This document shows, in pieces, positions 1-12,900 of a stretch of DNA of 64,000 bases (positions within the stretch are counted from its first letter, which is position 1; each line of letters opens with the position of its first letter). The notes under the pieces are model-generated. The model had not been told where the DNA came from and searched no databases. It worked only from the letters and a program-made list of their open reading frames with translations. Where the stretch lies: positions 536,602-600,601 of the forward strand of contig CAUJNA010003299.1 in assembly GCA_963377175.1 (NCBI GenBank). The letters run 5' to 3'. The DNA comes from Effrenium voratum (taxonomy: Eukaryota; Sar; Dinophyceae; Suessiales; Symbiodiniaceae). Position numbers and translations under genes: made by a program.

Positions 1-3000
1 AATGACCGCGCCGGCGGCAGGCTGCCTGGCCGCAGAAGGTCCGGGGCCGGCGAGGAGAAGCCCATGCGGGTGCCGGAAAGCATGGGAAGGGTCGGCCCCA
101 TGCGCGTGAGGCTGTGGGGCAAGGGCGACAAACCCGAGCGCAAAGGGTCCAGGACCAACGCCGGAGGCTCGGAACGCGCCAGGCTGGACGCCGAAATCAC
201 CGGGCCCAGGTGAGCAAGGGATCTCGCTGGCAAAGGTGAGCCAACTGTCGCGAAATCAGAGGCGAACGGCAAGAAGCCAAACCGCCCAAGAGCGATAAGG
301 GGCAGGACACTGTCTGAACAAGTATGGCTCTGCACAAGCAGCATAGGCTCAAGGTACAAAAAGTCCAAGACCAACACAAAGGGGTCAAATACTCCACGCC
401 CACAAGCAAAGGGTGACAGCTCCAAGTGAGTCATGCTCCGAATCGGCATGGCTGCCTCAAACCTTGCAAAGTCCAGGGCAGAAACCAAAGCTCCAAGGTG
501 GGCGAGGGACCGCAAGGACAAGGCGCTGCCCGGGTGCACGGGGTCAAAGGCCGGCAGCGACGGGCCAGAGCTGACCCTGGAGAGCGCGGAAAAGGAGGAG
601 CCTCCGGTCATAGAGCCGCGGGTCGGGATCGGCGGGCCGAGTTGCAGGAAATCCAACACCGGCGTGGGTGGCCCGGAGCGCGCACGGCCCCAGGGCGGTG
701 GGGAGGCTTCAAAGCGGCCACGGCCTCGCGATGGCAGGGTGGGGCCCGTGTGCAGGGAGTCAAACACCGGCGGCGGCGCGTCAGGGCGAGGAGCGCCAGA
801 GATGGGAAAGGCCAAGCCCAAGCGCGCGGAGCTTTGCACCAACAGAGTGGGCCCCGGGTGCAGCAGGTCCAGAATCAAGGCTGCGGGTCCTGGGCGCGCG
901 AGGCTGCGGAGTGGCAACGGTGGCCCGAACTGGGCAGAGTCCAGGGCTGACAGCGAGGAGCCCAGCGTCGTGCGGCTGGAAACCGGCAACGGGGGGCCCA
1001 GCTTCGCAAAGCTCTGCACTGCAGGGTGGGAGCCCATCCGCGCCCAGCCGCACGCGAAAGACATCGGCCCCAGGCGCGCACAGCTGCGAATGGGCGATGC
1101 CGGCCCGGAGCCTGCAAAGGCAAACGCCAGCAGCGAGGGGTCCAGGCGTGTGACTGCAAAGGCGGGTGGCGTCAAGCCGGGGCGACCCTCGCTGTGAGGG
1201 GATGGCGGCGGGCCCAGGTGGCTGAAATCCATGGCCAAAGCGGCTGCCCCCGTGTAGCCAGAGCTGCGCGAAGAAATCGAGGAGCCGAAACTTGTGAGGT
1301 CCAGCACAAAGAGTGGTAAGCCAGGTTCAGTGGCCGCAGAGGCAAACAGCGGCGACTCAAAGTGAGCAGGGGACCGCAGTGGCAGCAAAGGTCCGGGCTC
1401 CGCAGTGTCCATCACAGGCAGGCCCGGTCCGAGACACACAGCTCCGGAGAGTGGCGGAAGTGGGCCCGAGAGCCCAAGGCTCCGCAAGAATGAGGAGGGC
1501 CCCAGGCCTGCGCAGTCAGAGGCGGAGGTAGTGGGGCCAGGCCTGCCGATGCTGGAGGGTGACGGCACAGCACCAAGGCGACCACAGGACCTCAGAAACG
1601 GCGCAGGCCCAATGGCTGCCACATCCAGGGCCGGCAGCGTGAGCCCCAGGCACATCGCGCCAGAGGCCAAGAAGGGAAGGTCAAGACGGCCCCTGCTGTG
1701 CATCGGGGGCGACAGGCCCAAATGCAAGAAGTCGAAGGCGGGCAACAGAACGTCCAACGCACTGACACCCCATGCGAAAGAAGCTGAGCCCGATCGCGCG
1801 GAGGATCTGATCAACAGAGCAGGGCCAGAAGTGCCATGGTCAAAGGCTGGCAGAGAAAGGCCCAGCGTGGCGGTGCCAGAAATAAACATGGCAGACCCCA
1901 AACGAGCATGAGACCTGGGCGAATACGGCGGCCCCAGATGCAAGAAGTCCAGGATGGGCATCCCTTCCTCACCTTTGAAGGTTCTGCCCGTGATGAAGAG
2001 CGCAGGCCCCAAACATGCGAAGCTGCGGGTGAAAGGCGCAGGCCCGGAGTGGGCAGAATCCGTCACCGGCGGGAGCAGGCCTAGCCTCGACAGGCTCCAA
2101 ACTGGCATCCGCAAGCCAGTGCCAGCAAGGCTCCTGGCCAACAGAAAAACTCCAAGGTGTAAGAAGTCCAAGACCGAGGCTGGCGCCTCCAAGCAAGCCG
2201 CTCCAAACATCAAGAGGGCCAACCCAGGGCGACCCGTGCTCCTCAAAGGCAGAGTGAGCTCACAGCGTGCAAAATCCAGGGCAGACGGCAGAAGCCCGGA
2301 GCGCACAGCGCTAAAGACGGGCGGAGCACTTCCAGAAAGGCCGGCGCTTTGGAGGGACGTCGCCGGTCCAGAGCTGGTCACATCAAGAGCCGACAGCATG
2401 GAACCCATGCGGCACAAGCTGGACATCAACAGCACTAGGCCCGGCCGCGCCACAGCTCTGGTGGGCAGAAAGGAGCCCGAATAAGCCGTGTCGAAGACGG
2501 GCGGGGTGGGCCCCACGCGTGTCAGGCCGGAGGGAGGCGAGGCTGGACCGGGCCGGCCCATGCTTTGGAGAAACGGCATGGAGCCCAGACCCAGGTAGTC
2601 AGAGACCAGCAGCAGAGGGCCGAAGCGCGACACGCTGGAGACCAAAAGGGCCAAGCCGATGCTGGCCACCGATCGCGCTGACAAGGATGGGGCCATGGCT
2701 GTGTGGTCCGGCGCCAGCAGGGAAGGGCCAAGCTCTATGCGGCCATAGGTCGGGAAGGCCGAGCCCGGGCGTCCCACAGACCTTGGCGAAAGCGTGGGGC
2801 CTGGCTCGCTCATACCCAGCACCGGCAGCAGCGCATCCAGGTGTGTCCAGGACCAGGCCGAGAAGGCCAAGCCCGGGCGGGCACGGCTGTGGGGCGACGG
2901 GGTTGAGCCCGGGTTGGCCATGTCTGGAGCCGCAGTCATCGACTCCGAGCAGCCCAAGCCAAACAGCAACGAGGTCGGGCCCGGGTAGGCGGAGTTCTGC

Positions 3001-6000
3001 ATTGGCATCGCTGGGCCCATGGTCACATAGTCACAGGTGGACTGGGACGAACCAGTGCGGCTGAAGCCAAAAGCAAAGGAAGCGGAGCCGGTGTGGCCGA
3101 GAGACCTTGAGGGCAAAGAGGAGCCCAAATGCAAATAGTCCAAGGTGGGCACTGGAAGGCCGAACCTGCTGCAGCTCCACACTGAAACTGCCAGGCCCGT
3201 TCAGGCAAAGGACCTGGGCAGCAACATCGGGCCGAGCTTGGCCATGTCGAGGGTGGGCAAGGTGGAGCCCAGGCAAAGCATGCCACAAGGCGATGAGGTA
3301 GGCCCGACGCGGCCAGAAGATCGCATTGAGCAAGATAAGCCCATGTGCCCGTGGTCCAGCGGCAAAGGTGCCAAGTCCATGCGTGAAGCACTGTAGATGG
3401 AGAATGGGCTGCCTGCTCGGCCAAATGGTCGCATGGGCATGGTGAGCCCCAAGTGCAAGAAGTCGGGCACCGAAATGGATGACTCGAGATGTGTTCTGCT
3501 GAAGGTGGGGGAGGGCAAGCCCAAGTGCCCGACAGCACGCAGCAGTAGCATCGGCCCAAGGCTGGAGAGGTCAAAGGGCGGCATCAGCATTTCAGAGCGC
3601 GCGCATGACCGAGCCGACAAGGAGGCCTCCAAGTTCGCAGAGTCCGGCACCGGCAGCAACGAGCCCGGCCGGGTGGCGGCGGACACCAAGAGCGGCGAGC
3701 CCAGTCGCGTGTGGGACCTCGCAAGCAGGGAGCTGCCAGGCCGGAAGAGGTCCGGAGTCGGCGCCGCTGGGCCCAGGCGCGAGAAGCTTCGAGCAGACAC
3801 CACAGAGCCCAGGGCCACGAAGTCGGCCGCCGGGGGCGACGGTCCAGAGCGTGCCAGGCCGCAGGGCGAAGGCGCGAAGCCCAAGCACCCGGAGCTCCGC
3901 GAAGATGGCGGAGGGCCCAGGTTCTCGCAGTCCAAAGCCAGCAGCGGCGACCCAGCGCGCCCCACGCTGAAAGTGGGCGAGGCCGGGCCCAAGTGCGCCG
4001 TGCTCCTCAGGGGCGGAGCCGAGCCAAAGTGCGCAAAGTCCAGTGCCGACATGGCCGGGCCGACGTGCAAGAAGCTCCTGATGGGCGGCGGGGCTCCCAA
4101 CTGCATATGTTCAAGAACTGGCAGAGACGGGTTGAGTCGCGTCACCCCGCAGGCTGGGAAGGCAGCTTCCAGACGGCCAGGGCTGCGCAAAGGCAGCGTC
4201 GACTCCGGCTTTGCGAGGTCAAGTGCTAGTAGCAACAAGCCAGGCCTCACCGAACCACAGATTGAGCAGGACAGGCCAAAGCGCATCTTGCTCCGCGACA
4301 AAAGCGCTGGCTCGGAATGAGCAAAGTCAAGGACGAGCGCGGCACTTCCAATGCGGCCGAGGCTTTGCAACAATGCAACGGAGCCAGTTAGCAGCACATC
4401 CAGCAGCAACAAGGAGAACTCGAAGCGCGCAAGGCCTAAGACGGGCATTCCGGGCCCCGAGTGCGCACAGCCACGCAACGCCGTGGGCGAGCCTGGGTTG
4501 AGCAAGTCTGGGGTGGGCGCTGCAGGGCCGAATTGCGCAGGGCTCCGCAAGGGCAGCGACAAGTCGAGGTGCAGGTAGTCCACGGTGGGCGAAGGGACGT
4601 CAAAGCGCGCTGCGCTCATCACGGAGCACCCGGAGCCGAACCTTCCCACGCTGCGCGAGGAGGGCATGAAGCCCGTGAAGGTAGGGTCCGTGGCGGGCGG
4701 CAGAGAGCCTGGCTGCGTGCGGCTAAAGACTGGGGAGGAGCTGCCCAGTCGGGCGGAACTGCGGGGGGAGAGGCACAATCCCAAAAAGGAGACGTCAGAG
4801 GCAGGCGGCGTGGAACCCGAGCGGCTGCTGCCCCACGCAAAGGAGGGCGAACCACACTGCGCCGTAGATCTCAAAACCAGCATGGGCCCGGGATGCAGAA
4901 GGTCGAGGGTTGGCGCCATGAAGCCAGAGCGTGCGTGGCTGTGTACCAGAGGGCTTGACCCCAAGTGCGCCCGGTCCGGGGCTGGAAGTGAGGATTCAGG
5001 GCGCAGAGGAGCAAAGGCGGAGGAGGCCGAGGCTGCGTAGGCAGAGCTCCGGGGCAGCAGCGTAGGCCCAGATCGCGCAGAGCTGCGCGCGGGCAGCGAA
5101 ACGCCGGGATGCAGAGAATCCAGGGCCGGCGTGGCAGAGTCGAGCTGCGCGCAGCTCCGCGCAGGTGGGGTCAAACCGACTGACACAAGGTCTGAGGTTG
5201 GCATAAACAAGTCCAAGCACACAGGGCTCCGAGCAAACAGGGAAAGGTCAATGTAGACATGATCAAGCACAAGAAGAGTCGAGCCCAGCATGGTCTTGCC
5301 AAACACTAGGAACGAGACATCCAAACACGCAAGAGATCTGATAAACAGGAGGGATCCCAAATGCAGAAAGTCCAAGGTCAGCAAAAAGCTGCCCATGCAA
5401 GCCAAGCCGGAGATAGAAGCCGACGGCTCCATGCACGCGCAGCTGTGTAACGACATGGTGAGGCCTAGCTTCGCAGAGTCCAAGGCTGGCGGTGTGAAGC
5501 CAAACCGCGACATGCCGGAGGTGGGCGGCATCGGCCCGTATCGCGCGGAGCCTCGCACCGGCAAGGGTGGACCAGGGCGCAGGAGGTCCAGAGCCAGCAA
5601 AGCGAAACCTGAGCATGCAAAGGCTTGCAAGGAGGGCGGTGGGTCAGGCATCACGTGGTCCAAGGCCAGCGGAAACGCACCCAACCGCGAGACTCCTGCC
5701 GCAGGCATCAAAGGCCCGCAGCGCGCAAAGCTGTGCGCGAACAGCACCAGTCCGGGGTGCAAGGAGTCAAGGACCAGCAGCACAAAACCAAGCCGCACGC
5801 GGCTCCGGACAGGTGGCAATAGGCCCAGATTCGCGTGGTCCGGGGTTGGCGTGGGGAGGCCCAGCCTGGTCATGCCCACAACTGAGGAGGTGAGGCCCGG
5901 GCGTGCGAAGGATCGCAGAGGCAGCAACAAGCCAGTCTTCACCACGTCAAGCAGGGGCGTCGACAAGCCCAAACGTACACACGACCAAGTGGGCAGGGTA

Positions 6001-9000
6001 GGGCCAAGGTGGGCAAAGGAGCGTAAGGATGGAGTGGATCCAAGGTGCAAGGAGTCCGGTGCCAACAGAGACACCCCAAACCTTCCCAGGCTGAAAACAA
6101 GGAAGGGCAGTTCCGAGTGCGCAAATGCTCGCAGCAGCAGCGGGCTGCCGGAGTGGGCAGGGTCCGGCGCCGGCGCCGGAGCTCCTAAGCGCGACATGCC
6201 CACGCAGGACGGAGTGGGCCCCGTGCGTGCCGTGCTGCGCAGGGACGTGGTGGGGCCGGGCTTCAGAAAGTCCAGCGGCGGAAAGGGCGGCCCAGAGCGC
6301 GCCACGCCAAAAGCCGGCAAGGTGCTGCCCAAAGCGCCGGAGCTCCGCACGGAGAAGCAGAGGCCGGGGTTGGTGAAGTCCGAAGCTGGCGCCGGCGGCC
6401 CGGAGCGCGCGCACTTGAAGGCAGGCATCGAGCTGCCCAAAGTGCTGGAGGACCTCAGCAGCGGTGGGGAGCCGAGGAAGGCAAGGTCCAACACGAGAGT
6501 CGAGGGCCCCAACCTTGCCGGGCCTTCCAGTGGCATGACTGGGCCCGGTTGGCCAAGGGACCGCATGAGCAGCGGCGGGTCCAAATGCGCGAAGTCCAGC
6601 GTGGGGAAGGGGCTGCCCAGCTCCACCGCGCCAAAGGCTGGCACGAAGAGCCCCAGGCGAGCGAGGCTTTGGGTCGGCATCAAGGAGGCCAGCGCAGCGC
6701 AGTCGGAGGCAGATGGGGAGAGCCCAAACCAGGTCAAGCCGAAGAGAGGCGCAGAGGCTCCAGCACATCCAAGGCTCCTTGCAGGAGACGTGAGCCCCAT
6801 GTGGGAGCTGTCCAGAGGCAACATGAACAAGTCAAACCGAACTCTGCTAAAGGTAGAGAACGGCACACCCGAGCGCCCGAGGTCTTGCAGCAGCAAGCAC
6901 GGGCCGAAGTGGACGGAGTCAAAGGCAAGAAGCAAGGGTCCCATCCGCGTCGCAGAAAGAGCAGACGGAGGAGCACCACAACAAGCCAAACCGCGGACGG
7001 GCAACGATGGCCCAAGGTGCGAAAAGTCCAAGAGCAACGGCACAGACCCAGGCTGTGACATGGACCGCAGCAGCGGAGAGGGACCAAAAATCACCGTGTC
7101 TGAGGCGGGTGGGCACGGGCCAAATCGAGCTGCGCTGGATGCCGGCATTGTAGAGCCATACCTCGCAGGGCTTCGGAAGGGTACGGCTGGCCCGATGTGC
7201 TGGCTGTCTGCCACCGGCATGGGCGCACCAACTCTCACCTGCCCGGAGGCCGGCAACACAGAGCCCACGCGCGCATTGCTCCTGGGCGAGGAGGTGGGGC
7301 CCGTGCTCAGGAAGTCAGAGGTCGACGTCAAGGACTCAGACCTACTCAGCTTGAAGGCCGAAAGCGGTGCACCACATCATCCCGAGCTGTGCGCCAAAGG
7401 CAAAGAGTCCGGCTGCAAGTGGTCGGACGTTGGCGTCGAAAACCCGGACCTGGCCACACCGAAAATCGGCAGCGCTGGGTCCAGGCAAGCAGAGCTGCGG
7501 GCTGAAGAGGCCAGACCCGGCGTGGCGAAGTCCAAGGGCGGCAAAGGAGGGCCCAAGCGCGTCATGCCGTAGGCTGAGGGTGGCAGACCCAAACAGCTGG
7601 AGCCTTGGGATGACAAAACGGAGCCGGACTGGGCGTGGTCAAGCGCCGGCGGTAAGGACTCAAAGCAGCCCAGCCCGAACGTCGGCGCAGAGGGGCCGAT
7701 GTGGGCCGTGCTGCGTACAGGCATGGCAAAGCCACACTTCGCCATATCCAGGGGCGGCATGAAGAGGCCAAAGCGACCAAGGCCGAAGGGCAAGAAAGTG
7801 GAGCCAAGCCGAGCCATGCTGTGCAGAGGCAACATCAGCCCAAGGTGCGAAAATGCCAAAGGGGACATGGGAGCACCACATTGGACCATGCCAAAGGCGG
7901 ATGAAGCTGGGTCTGCACGGCCGAGGCTTCGCATGGGCATCATGCTGCCCAAATCGCTGAGATCCGGCACCGGCACCAACAGCTCGGAGCGTGCCAAGCC
8001 GAAGACGGACACTGAGCTGTCAGGGTTTCCGGGGCTCTTGGGAGACAAGCTCAAGTCCAAATGGGCAAAGTCCAGCACAGGCAGGGTCAAACCCAGGAGA
8101 ATCTTGCCGAAGATGGGGGTGGAGGAGCCAGGAGCCGCCTTGCTTCGAGTGGAGAAGGCCAGGCCAAAGTGTACAAAGTCGAAGAGGGGCGTGGATGGGC
8201 CGCACCTGCTGACACCCAAGATGGGCAGAGCTGGCCCGGGTCACCCCATAGCCCGCGGCAGCGACGGCGCGCCCGCAGTTACCAGGTCCAGGGCAGGCGA
8301 CGGCGCATCCGTGCGCGAGGCCCCGGAGACGGAGGGCGCCGAGCCCGGCTGCGAACCGCCCCGCATGGAGGGTGGGGAGTCCGTGTGGAGGAGGTCTGGG
8401 ATGAGTGCTGACGGGCCGGAGCGCGCTTGCCCGCAGAGCACCATGGCAAAGCCCGCACGGCCAAAGCTTTGGGGCGACGAAATAGGGCCCAAATGCAGGA
8501 AGTCCAAGGCCAAGAGCGAAAGGCCAAAGCAGCCAGTGCCGAAGGCGGGCAGAGCTACGCCGGCACGCGCACGGTCGCGAACTGGCAGAGCCAAGCCCAG
8601 ATGGGAAAGGTCCAGCAGTGGCGTGAGGAGGCCAAAGCGCGAGACGCCCAGTGCCAACAAGGACAAGGCGGGGCGAATGAAGCCACGTGCGGACAGGACG
8701 GAGCCCAAAGTTTCGCTGTCCAGAGCCAGCAGCAACAGACCGAAGCAAGCCAACCCAAAGGCCAAAACTGTAGAAGCAGCTCGCGCAAGGCTTTGCAGAG
8801 GCAGGACGGAACCTGTCGTTACAAGATCAAGTGCTGGCAGCATCAAGCCCAGGCATACCACTCCATAGGCCAGTGCCGCCAGGTCAATGCGAGAATGGCT
8901 CCGCGGAAACAGCGGCAGCCCGGTGTGGATAGAGTCCAAGATTAACGGCAGCAGGCCCGGCTGAGCACAGCCGTACACAGACAAAGGCGGCCCAAGACAA

Positions 9001-9995
9001 GCAAAGCCTTGCAAGGGCAAGAAGGACTCTGTGTTCACAGGGTCCAAGGTTGACAGGGTCAGCTCAGGCCAAGCGACACCATAGACAGAGACCGACGATC
9101 CAGGCCAAAGGGAGCTGTGCAAGGACGTGCTGAAGCCTACCTGCATGAAGTCTAAAATCGGAGGTAAAAAGCCCAAGCGTGTCATGCCGAAGGCAAACAT
9201 AACAGGGTCGAGCTGCACAGGTGTTTGGATGGACAACAAAGAGCCGGTATGCACAGAGTCAGGGGCAAAGAGAGGGAAGCCAAGACGTCCCATGCCATAC
9301 ATCAGCGGAGGAGGCCCGGGTTGTACCATGGACCTCAAGGGAATCAAAGAGCCCAAATGTATGAGGTCCAGCACGGGCAGCGACGAGTCCAGGCACGATA
9401 TGCCATACACCAACGGCAACACTTCGAATCGCGCCATGCCCCGAACAAACAACAGACTGTCCATGAGCACAAGATCAGGCGCCGACAGCGAAAACTCCAG
9501 CCGACTGATGCCATAGGTGGACAGCGCCAGACCTGGGCGCATGGAAGACCTCAAAGGCATGGCCAAACCAACGCAGGCGGGGTCCAACATGGGCAACAAA
9601 AGCCCCAACCGCACCACGCCATAGGCGGACGAGGCCAGGCCCAATCTGGCGAATCCACGAGGTGACACCAACAGCCCCAAGCTGGCCGGGTCCAAAAGCG
9701 GCAGTGAAAAGTCCAGGCGGCTGATGCCGAAAACCAACAAGGCCGGCCCAGTGCGGGTGAAGGTGTGAGTCGAGGGCGGAAGTCCAGTGTTTGCAAAATC
9801 CAGAATTGGCGCCGGAGCACCCGAGCACGCCAGACCATACGAGGGCACCGAAGCGCCGCAGCGGGCGAAAGTTTGCAACGACATGGCCAAACCCGCCGAC
9901 ACGAAATCCAAAGCCGAAGGCAAAACGTCCGGCCGGGAAATGCCATACATGGAAGGCGCCAAGCCAGTGCGCAAGAAGCCACGCAGGAGCAATGC
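1..9995 (-). CDS. Giant solenoid-repeat gene (gene 2), repeat exon after the 789-nt intron; continues past the left edge
   Basis: The minus frame (codon first base congruent to 2 mod 3) is open from 9,995 to position 1 except for three TGA codons at 3,201, 7,377 and 8,241. It encodes about 3,330 residues, nearly all in 36-residue units of three 12-mers: YGMSRLGSSLPV-like, then LDFVHLGSSLPL-like, then RSFARLGSSLPV-like. The array is still running at position 1, so the C-terminus is outside the window. The start is the acceptor AG at 9,997-9,996; joining GCA at 9,995 to CCG at 10,785 restores the module exactly (IGP then ALLLRGF). I checked positions 1-3,200 triplet by triplet and found no stop in this frame. 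No enzyme motif, signal peptide or membrane segment is apparent. A repetitive beta-rich structural or surface protein is an inference from the alternating small and hydrophobic residues. It could be a decaying copy because of the TGAs. Confidence 0.8.
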
Positions 9996-12900
9996 CTCGG
10001 CAAGGCACGGAGGGGCGGAAGTGGGAGGCCTGAGTTGTGTCATCCACCTTACCAGAAGAGCCCACAGCCCCAATAGATCTATAGCTTCTATGGGGTCACC
10101 AACTGTGTTTGGGGGGGGAAAGTATCTGCTTGCCCGGTCAGCAAAGGGTGCGACCCCCGACCCCATCGGCTTACAGCGCGACCTTTTTACACACTTTTTC
10201 ACCCATGTTGATGGGGTTCCTTCAAGGGGCTCAACGTCGATTGACATTGGGTACAGTTGGTCGCTGCGACACCAAGGAACCGGGTGTGTTGCGAACAAAC
10301 AACACGCGCAGTCAATATCAGGTGCTTGTCATTCAAGCGAGTTCTCAAGGAACAGCCATCTATCATATTTGTTTAGGCTGCTACCAAGCAGCACAAAACG
10401 TATAAGTTCAATCTGGCCCATATCCCTTTCAAGCTAACAAGATCGGGAATGAACATCACCGGCAAGCAACACAAGAGGGAGGTTGTTCTGTTCCGTCGTC
10501 CCTCGGCCAATCTGTTGAAGATTCCACAAGTGCAACCCAACACCCCTCTTGTTCCATGTGACTAGTAACCCAAGTGCTAAGCAGCCCACTTCAAAACGCA
10601 GAGATGGGTCACGCAGAACATACTTCTGAGCAGGCGAGTGATCAACTTCCAGAACAACAACCTTGAGCTGACCCCGAAATATCTGCCAATGTTAGACCGA
10701 AACTACAAGGATAAATCATAGATCCCCAACTGAAGGTGGTTTACAGCTGGGACGGCACCTCCCCAATTCCCAGTGCCAGGGCGCCGGTCCGATGTTCACA
10801 AGGTCCGGCACCGGCGAGAAGGGCCCCAGGCGGCTGGCGCCGTAGGCCAAGGGCGCCGAGCCCAGGCGCAGAGATCCCCGCGGAAGCGGCCCCGGCCCCA
10901 GGCTGGCGCGGTCCAAGAGCGGCAGAGGAGGCCCCAGACGCACCAGGCCGGAGGCCGAAGGAGAGAGCTCCGCGCGCAAGAAGGAGCGCGAGGAAGGGGA
11001 AGCCTCCGTGCAGGCCGAGTCCAAAAGAGAAGGAAACGGGCCCAGACGGCTGATGCCATAGGCCGACATGGAGAAGCCCAGGCAGGCGAAGCCGTGCAAA
11101 GAAGGTGCGAAGCCGAATTGGGCCGGGTCAGGAACTGGAGGCAGAGGTCCCAAGCGCGAGAGCCCGTAGGCCGAAGGCGCGGAACCCATGTGCAGGAAGG
11201 AGTGCAAGGGAGGAGAGCTGCCCAGGTTGGCAAAGTCAAGAGGAAACAAAGGCGAGTCCAGACGCAGCAAGCCGTATGCAGACAACAAGAAGCCACAGCA
11301 TGCAAGGGACCGTAAGGACAGGGCTGGCCCGATTGTCACGAGGTCCAAGACCAGAGGCGAGAACTCTGACTTCGAGAACCCGGAGGTGGGCAAAGAGGGG
11401 CCGAGGCGCACAGAGCTCTTCAGCGGCGTGGGTGGGCCAAACTGCGCAAAGTCCGGCAAAAGCAGCAAAGATCCCAGGCGCACCATGCCAAATGCCGGCA
11501 AGGCAGGCCCCAACTGCGCGGGCGACCGCGGCAAAGGCGGCGGGCCTGCGTGCATGGGGTCCAGGGTTGGCAGGGTGCTGTCCAGCCGGGTAGAGCCGTA
11601 AATCAGGAGCGCCAGGCCGAAACACACGGAGCTGTGGAGCGGTAAAGGTGCCCCGATGTTCGCGAAGTCGACCACAGGCGGCAGGGGGCCAGGGGTCACC
11701 ATGCCGTAAGCCGGCAGCAAAGAGCCTAGCCTGCAGAAGGATTGCAGCAATACGGAGCTCTCTGGATGCGCAGAGTCCAGCAAAAGCGGCAAAGAGCCGG
11801 TGCATGTCATGCCATAAGGAGGTGGAGAAGGCCCCAAACGCGCAAACGACCTGATTGGCATCGGCGCCTCCAAATGCACAGGGTCAAGCACGAACAACAA
11901 GAAGCCCAGACGGTTAAGTCCGTACACCAGCAAGGCAAGCCCAAAGCACACGTGACTTCGAGCCAGGGGCGGAAAGCCGAAGTTGATGAAGTCCAAGGCC
12001 AACAGCATGGGGCCAGGCCTCGTCATGCCAAAGGCCAAAGGCATGAATCCGGGCCTTGCGGGCGCCCGCAGAGATGCGGCCAAGCCCGGCTGCACGTGGT
12101 CCGAGGTGGGCGGCGGCAGGTCCGAGCGGCTGGCGCCATAGGCGAAAAGCGGAGGCCCCAGTCGCATGAAGGACCTGGTCAACGACGAGGAGTCGAGGCA
12201 GGCAGAGTCCGAGGCGGGCGGCGGACTTCCCAGGCGTGCAAGGCCGAAGGCAGCCGTGGGAGAGCCCGGCTGCAGGAAGGTGCGTGACAACGTGGAAAGC
12301 CCGAAGCAGCTCGTGTCAAGGACGGGCAAGGAGGGGCCGGGACAGGTGCAGCCAAAGGCCGGCAAAGGGGAGTCAGGGCGCATGAAGCCTTGGGGAGGCA
12401 AGGCGCTGCCAGAGTGCGTGAGGTCCAAAATCAGCAGCAACAGTTCAAGGCGAACCAGGCCATACACAGGCGATGGCAAGTCCATTTGCAAGGAGCTCTT
12501 GAGTGACGGCGATGGCCCCAGCTGAGCAGAGTCAAGAAGCGGCGGCAAGGGGCCTGGCCGGCACAGCCCGAAGGCTGGCATTGGCGGGCCAGGCCTCACG
12601 TGGCTCTGCAGGAACATCAGAAAGCCCAGCCTGACAAAGTCAAGGGCTGAAGGTGAGGGCTCAAGCCTAGACACGCCATAAGCTGGCGAAAGAGAGTCAG
12701 GTCGGCAAGGCCCATGCAGTGGCATGATCGGCTCCAGCCGCACAAGGTCCGGCGCCAACAAGGGTGGGCCCAGGCTGGAAATGCCAAAAGCGGGCAGCAG
12801 CAGCTCCGAACGGATGTGGCTCCTCAAGGACAAGGTGGGCCCGGAATGGGCGGCATCCAACGCCAGAGGCAAGGGCCCCGAGCGCACCAGGCCATAGGCC

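Noticed and set aside
5290..7572. Plus-strand open frame of 760 codons, and many others on the plus strand in 0-32 kb
   Set aside because: They are antisense to the repeat exon. The minus frame shows the regular 36-residue pattern, and its exons link by splicing; the plus frames are broken irregularly and carry only the mirror image of the repeat.
8241..10298. Treating the Met at 10,298 as the start of a separate protein
   Set aside because: The first part of that open frame lies in the 789-nt intron; the repeat begins only after the AG at 9,996 and joins the upstream exon in register.
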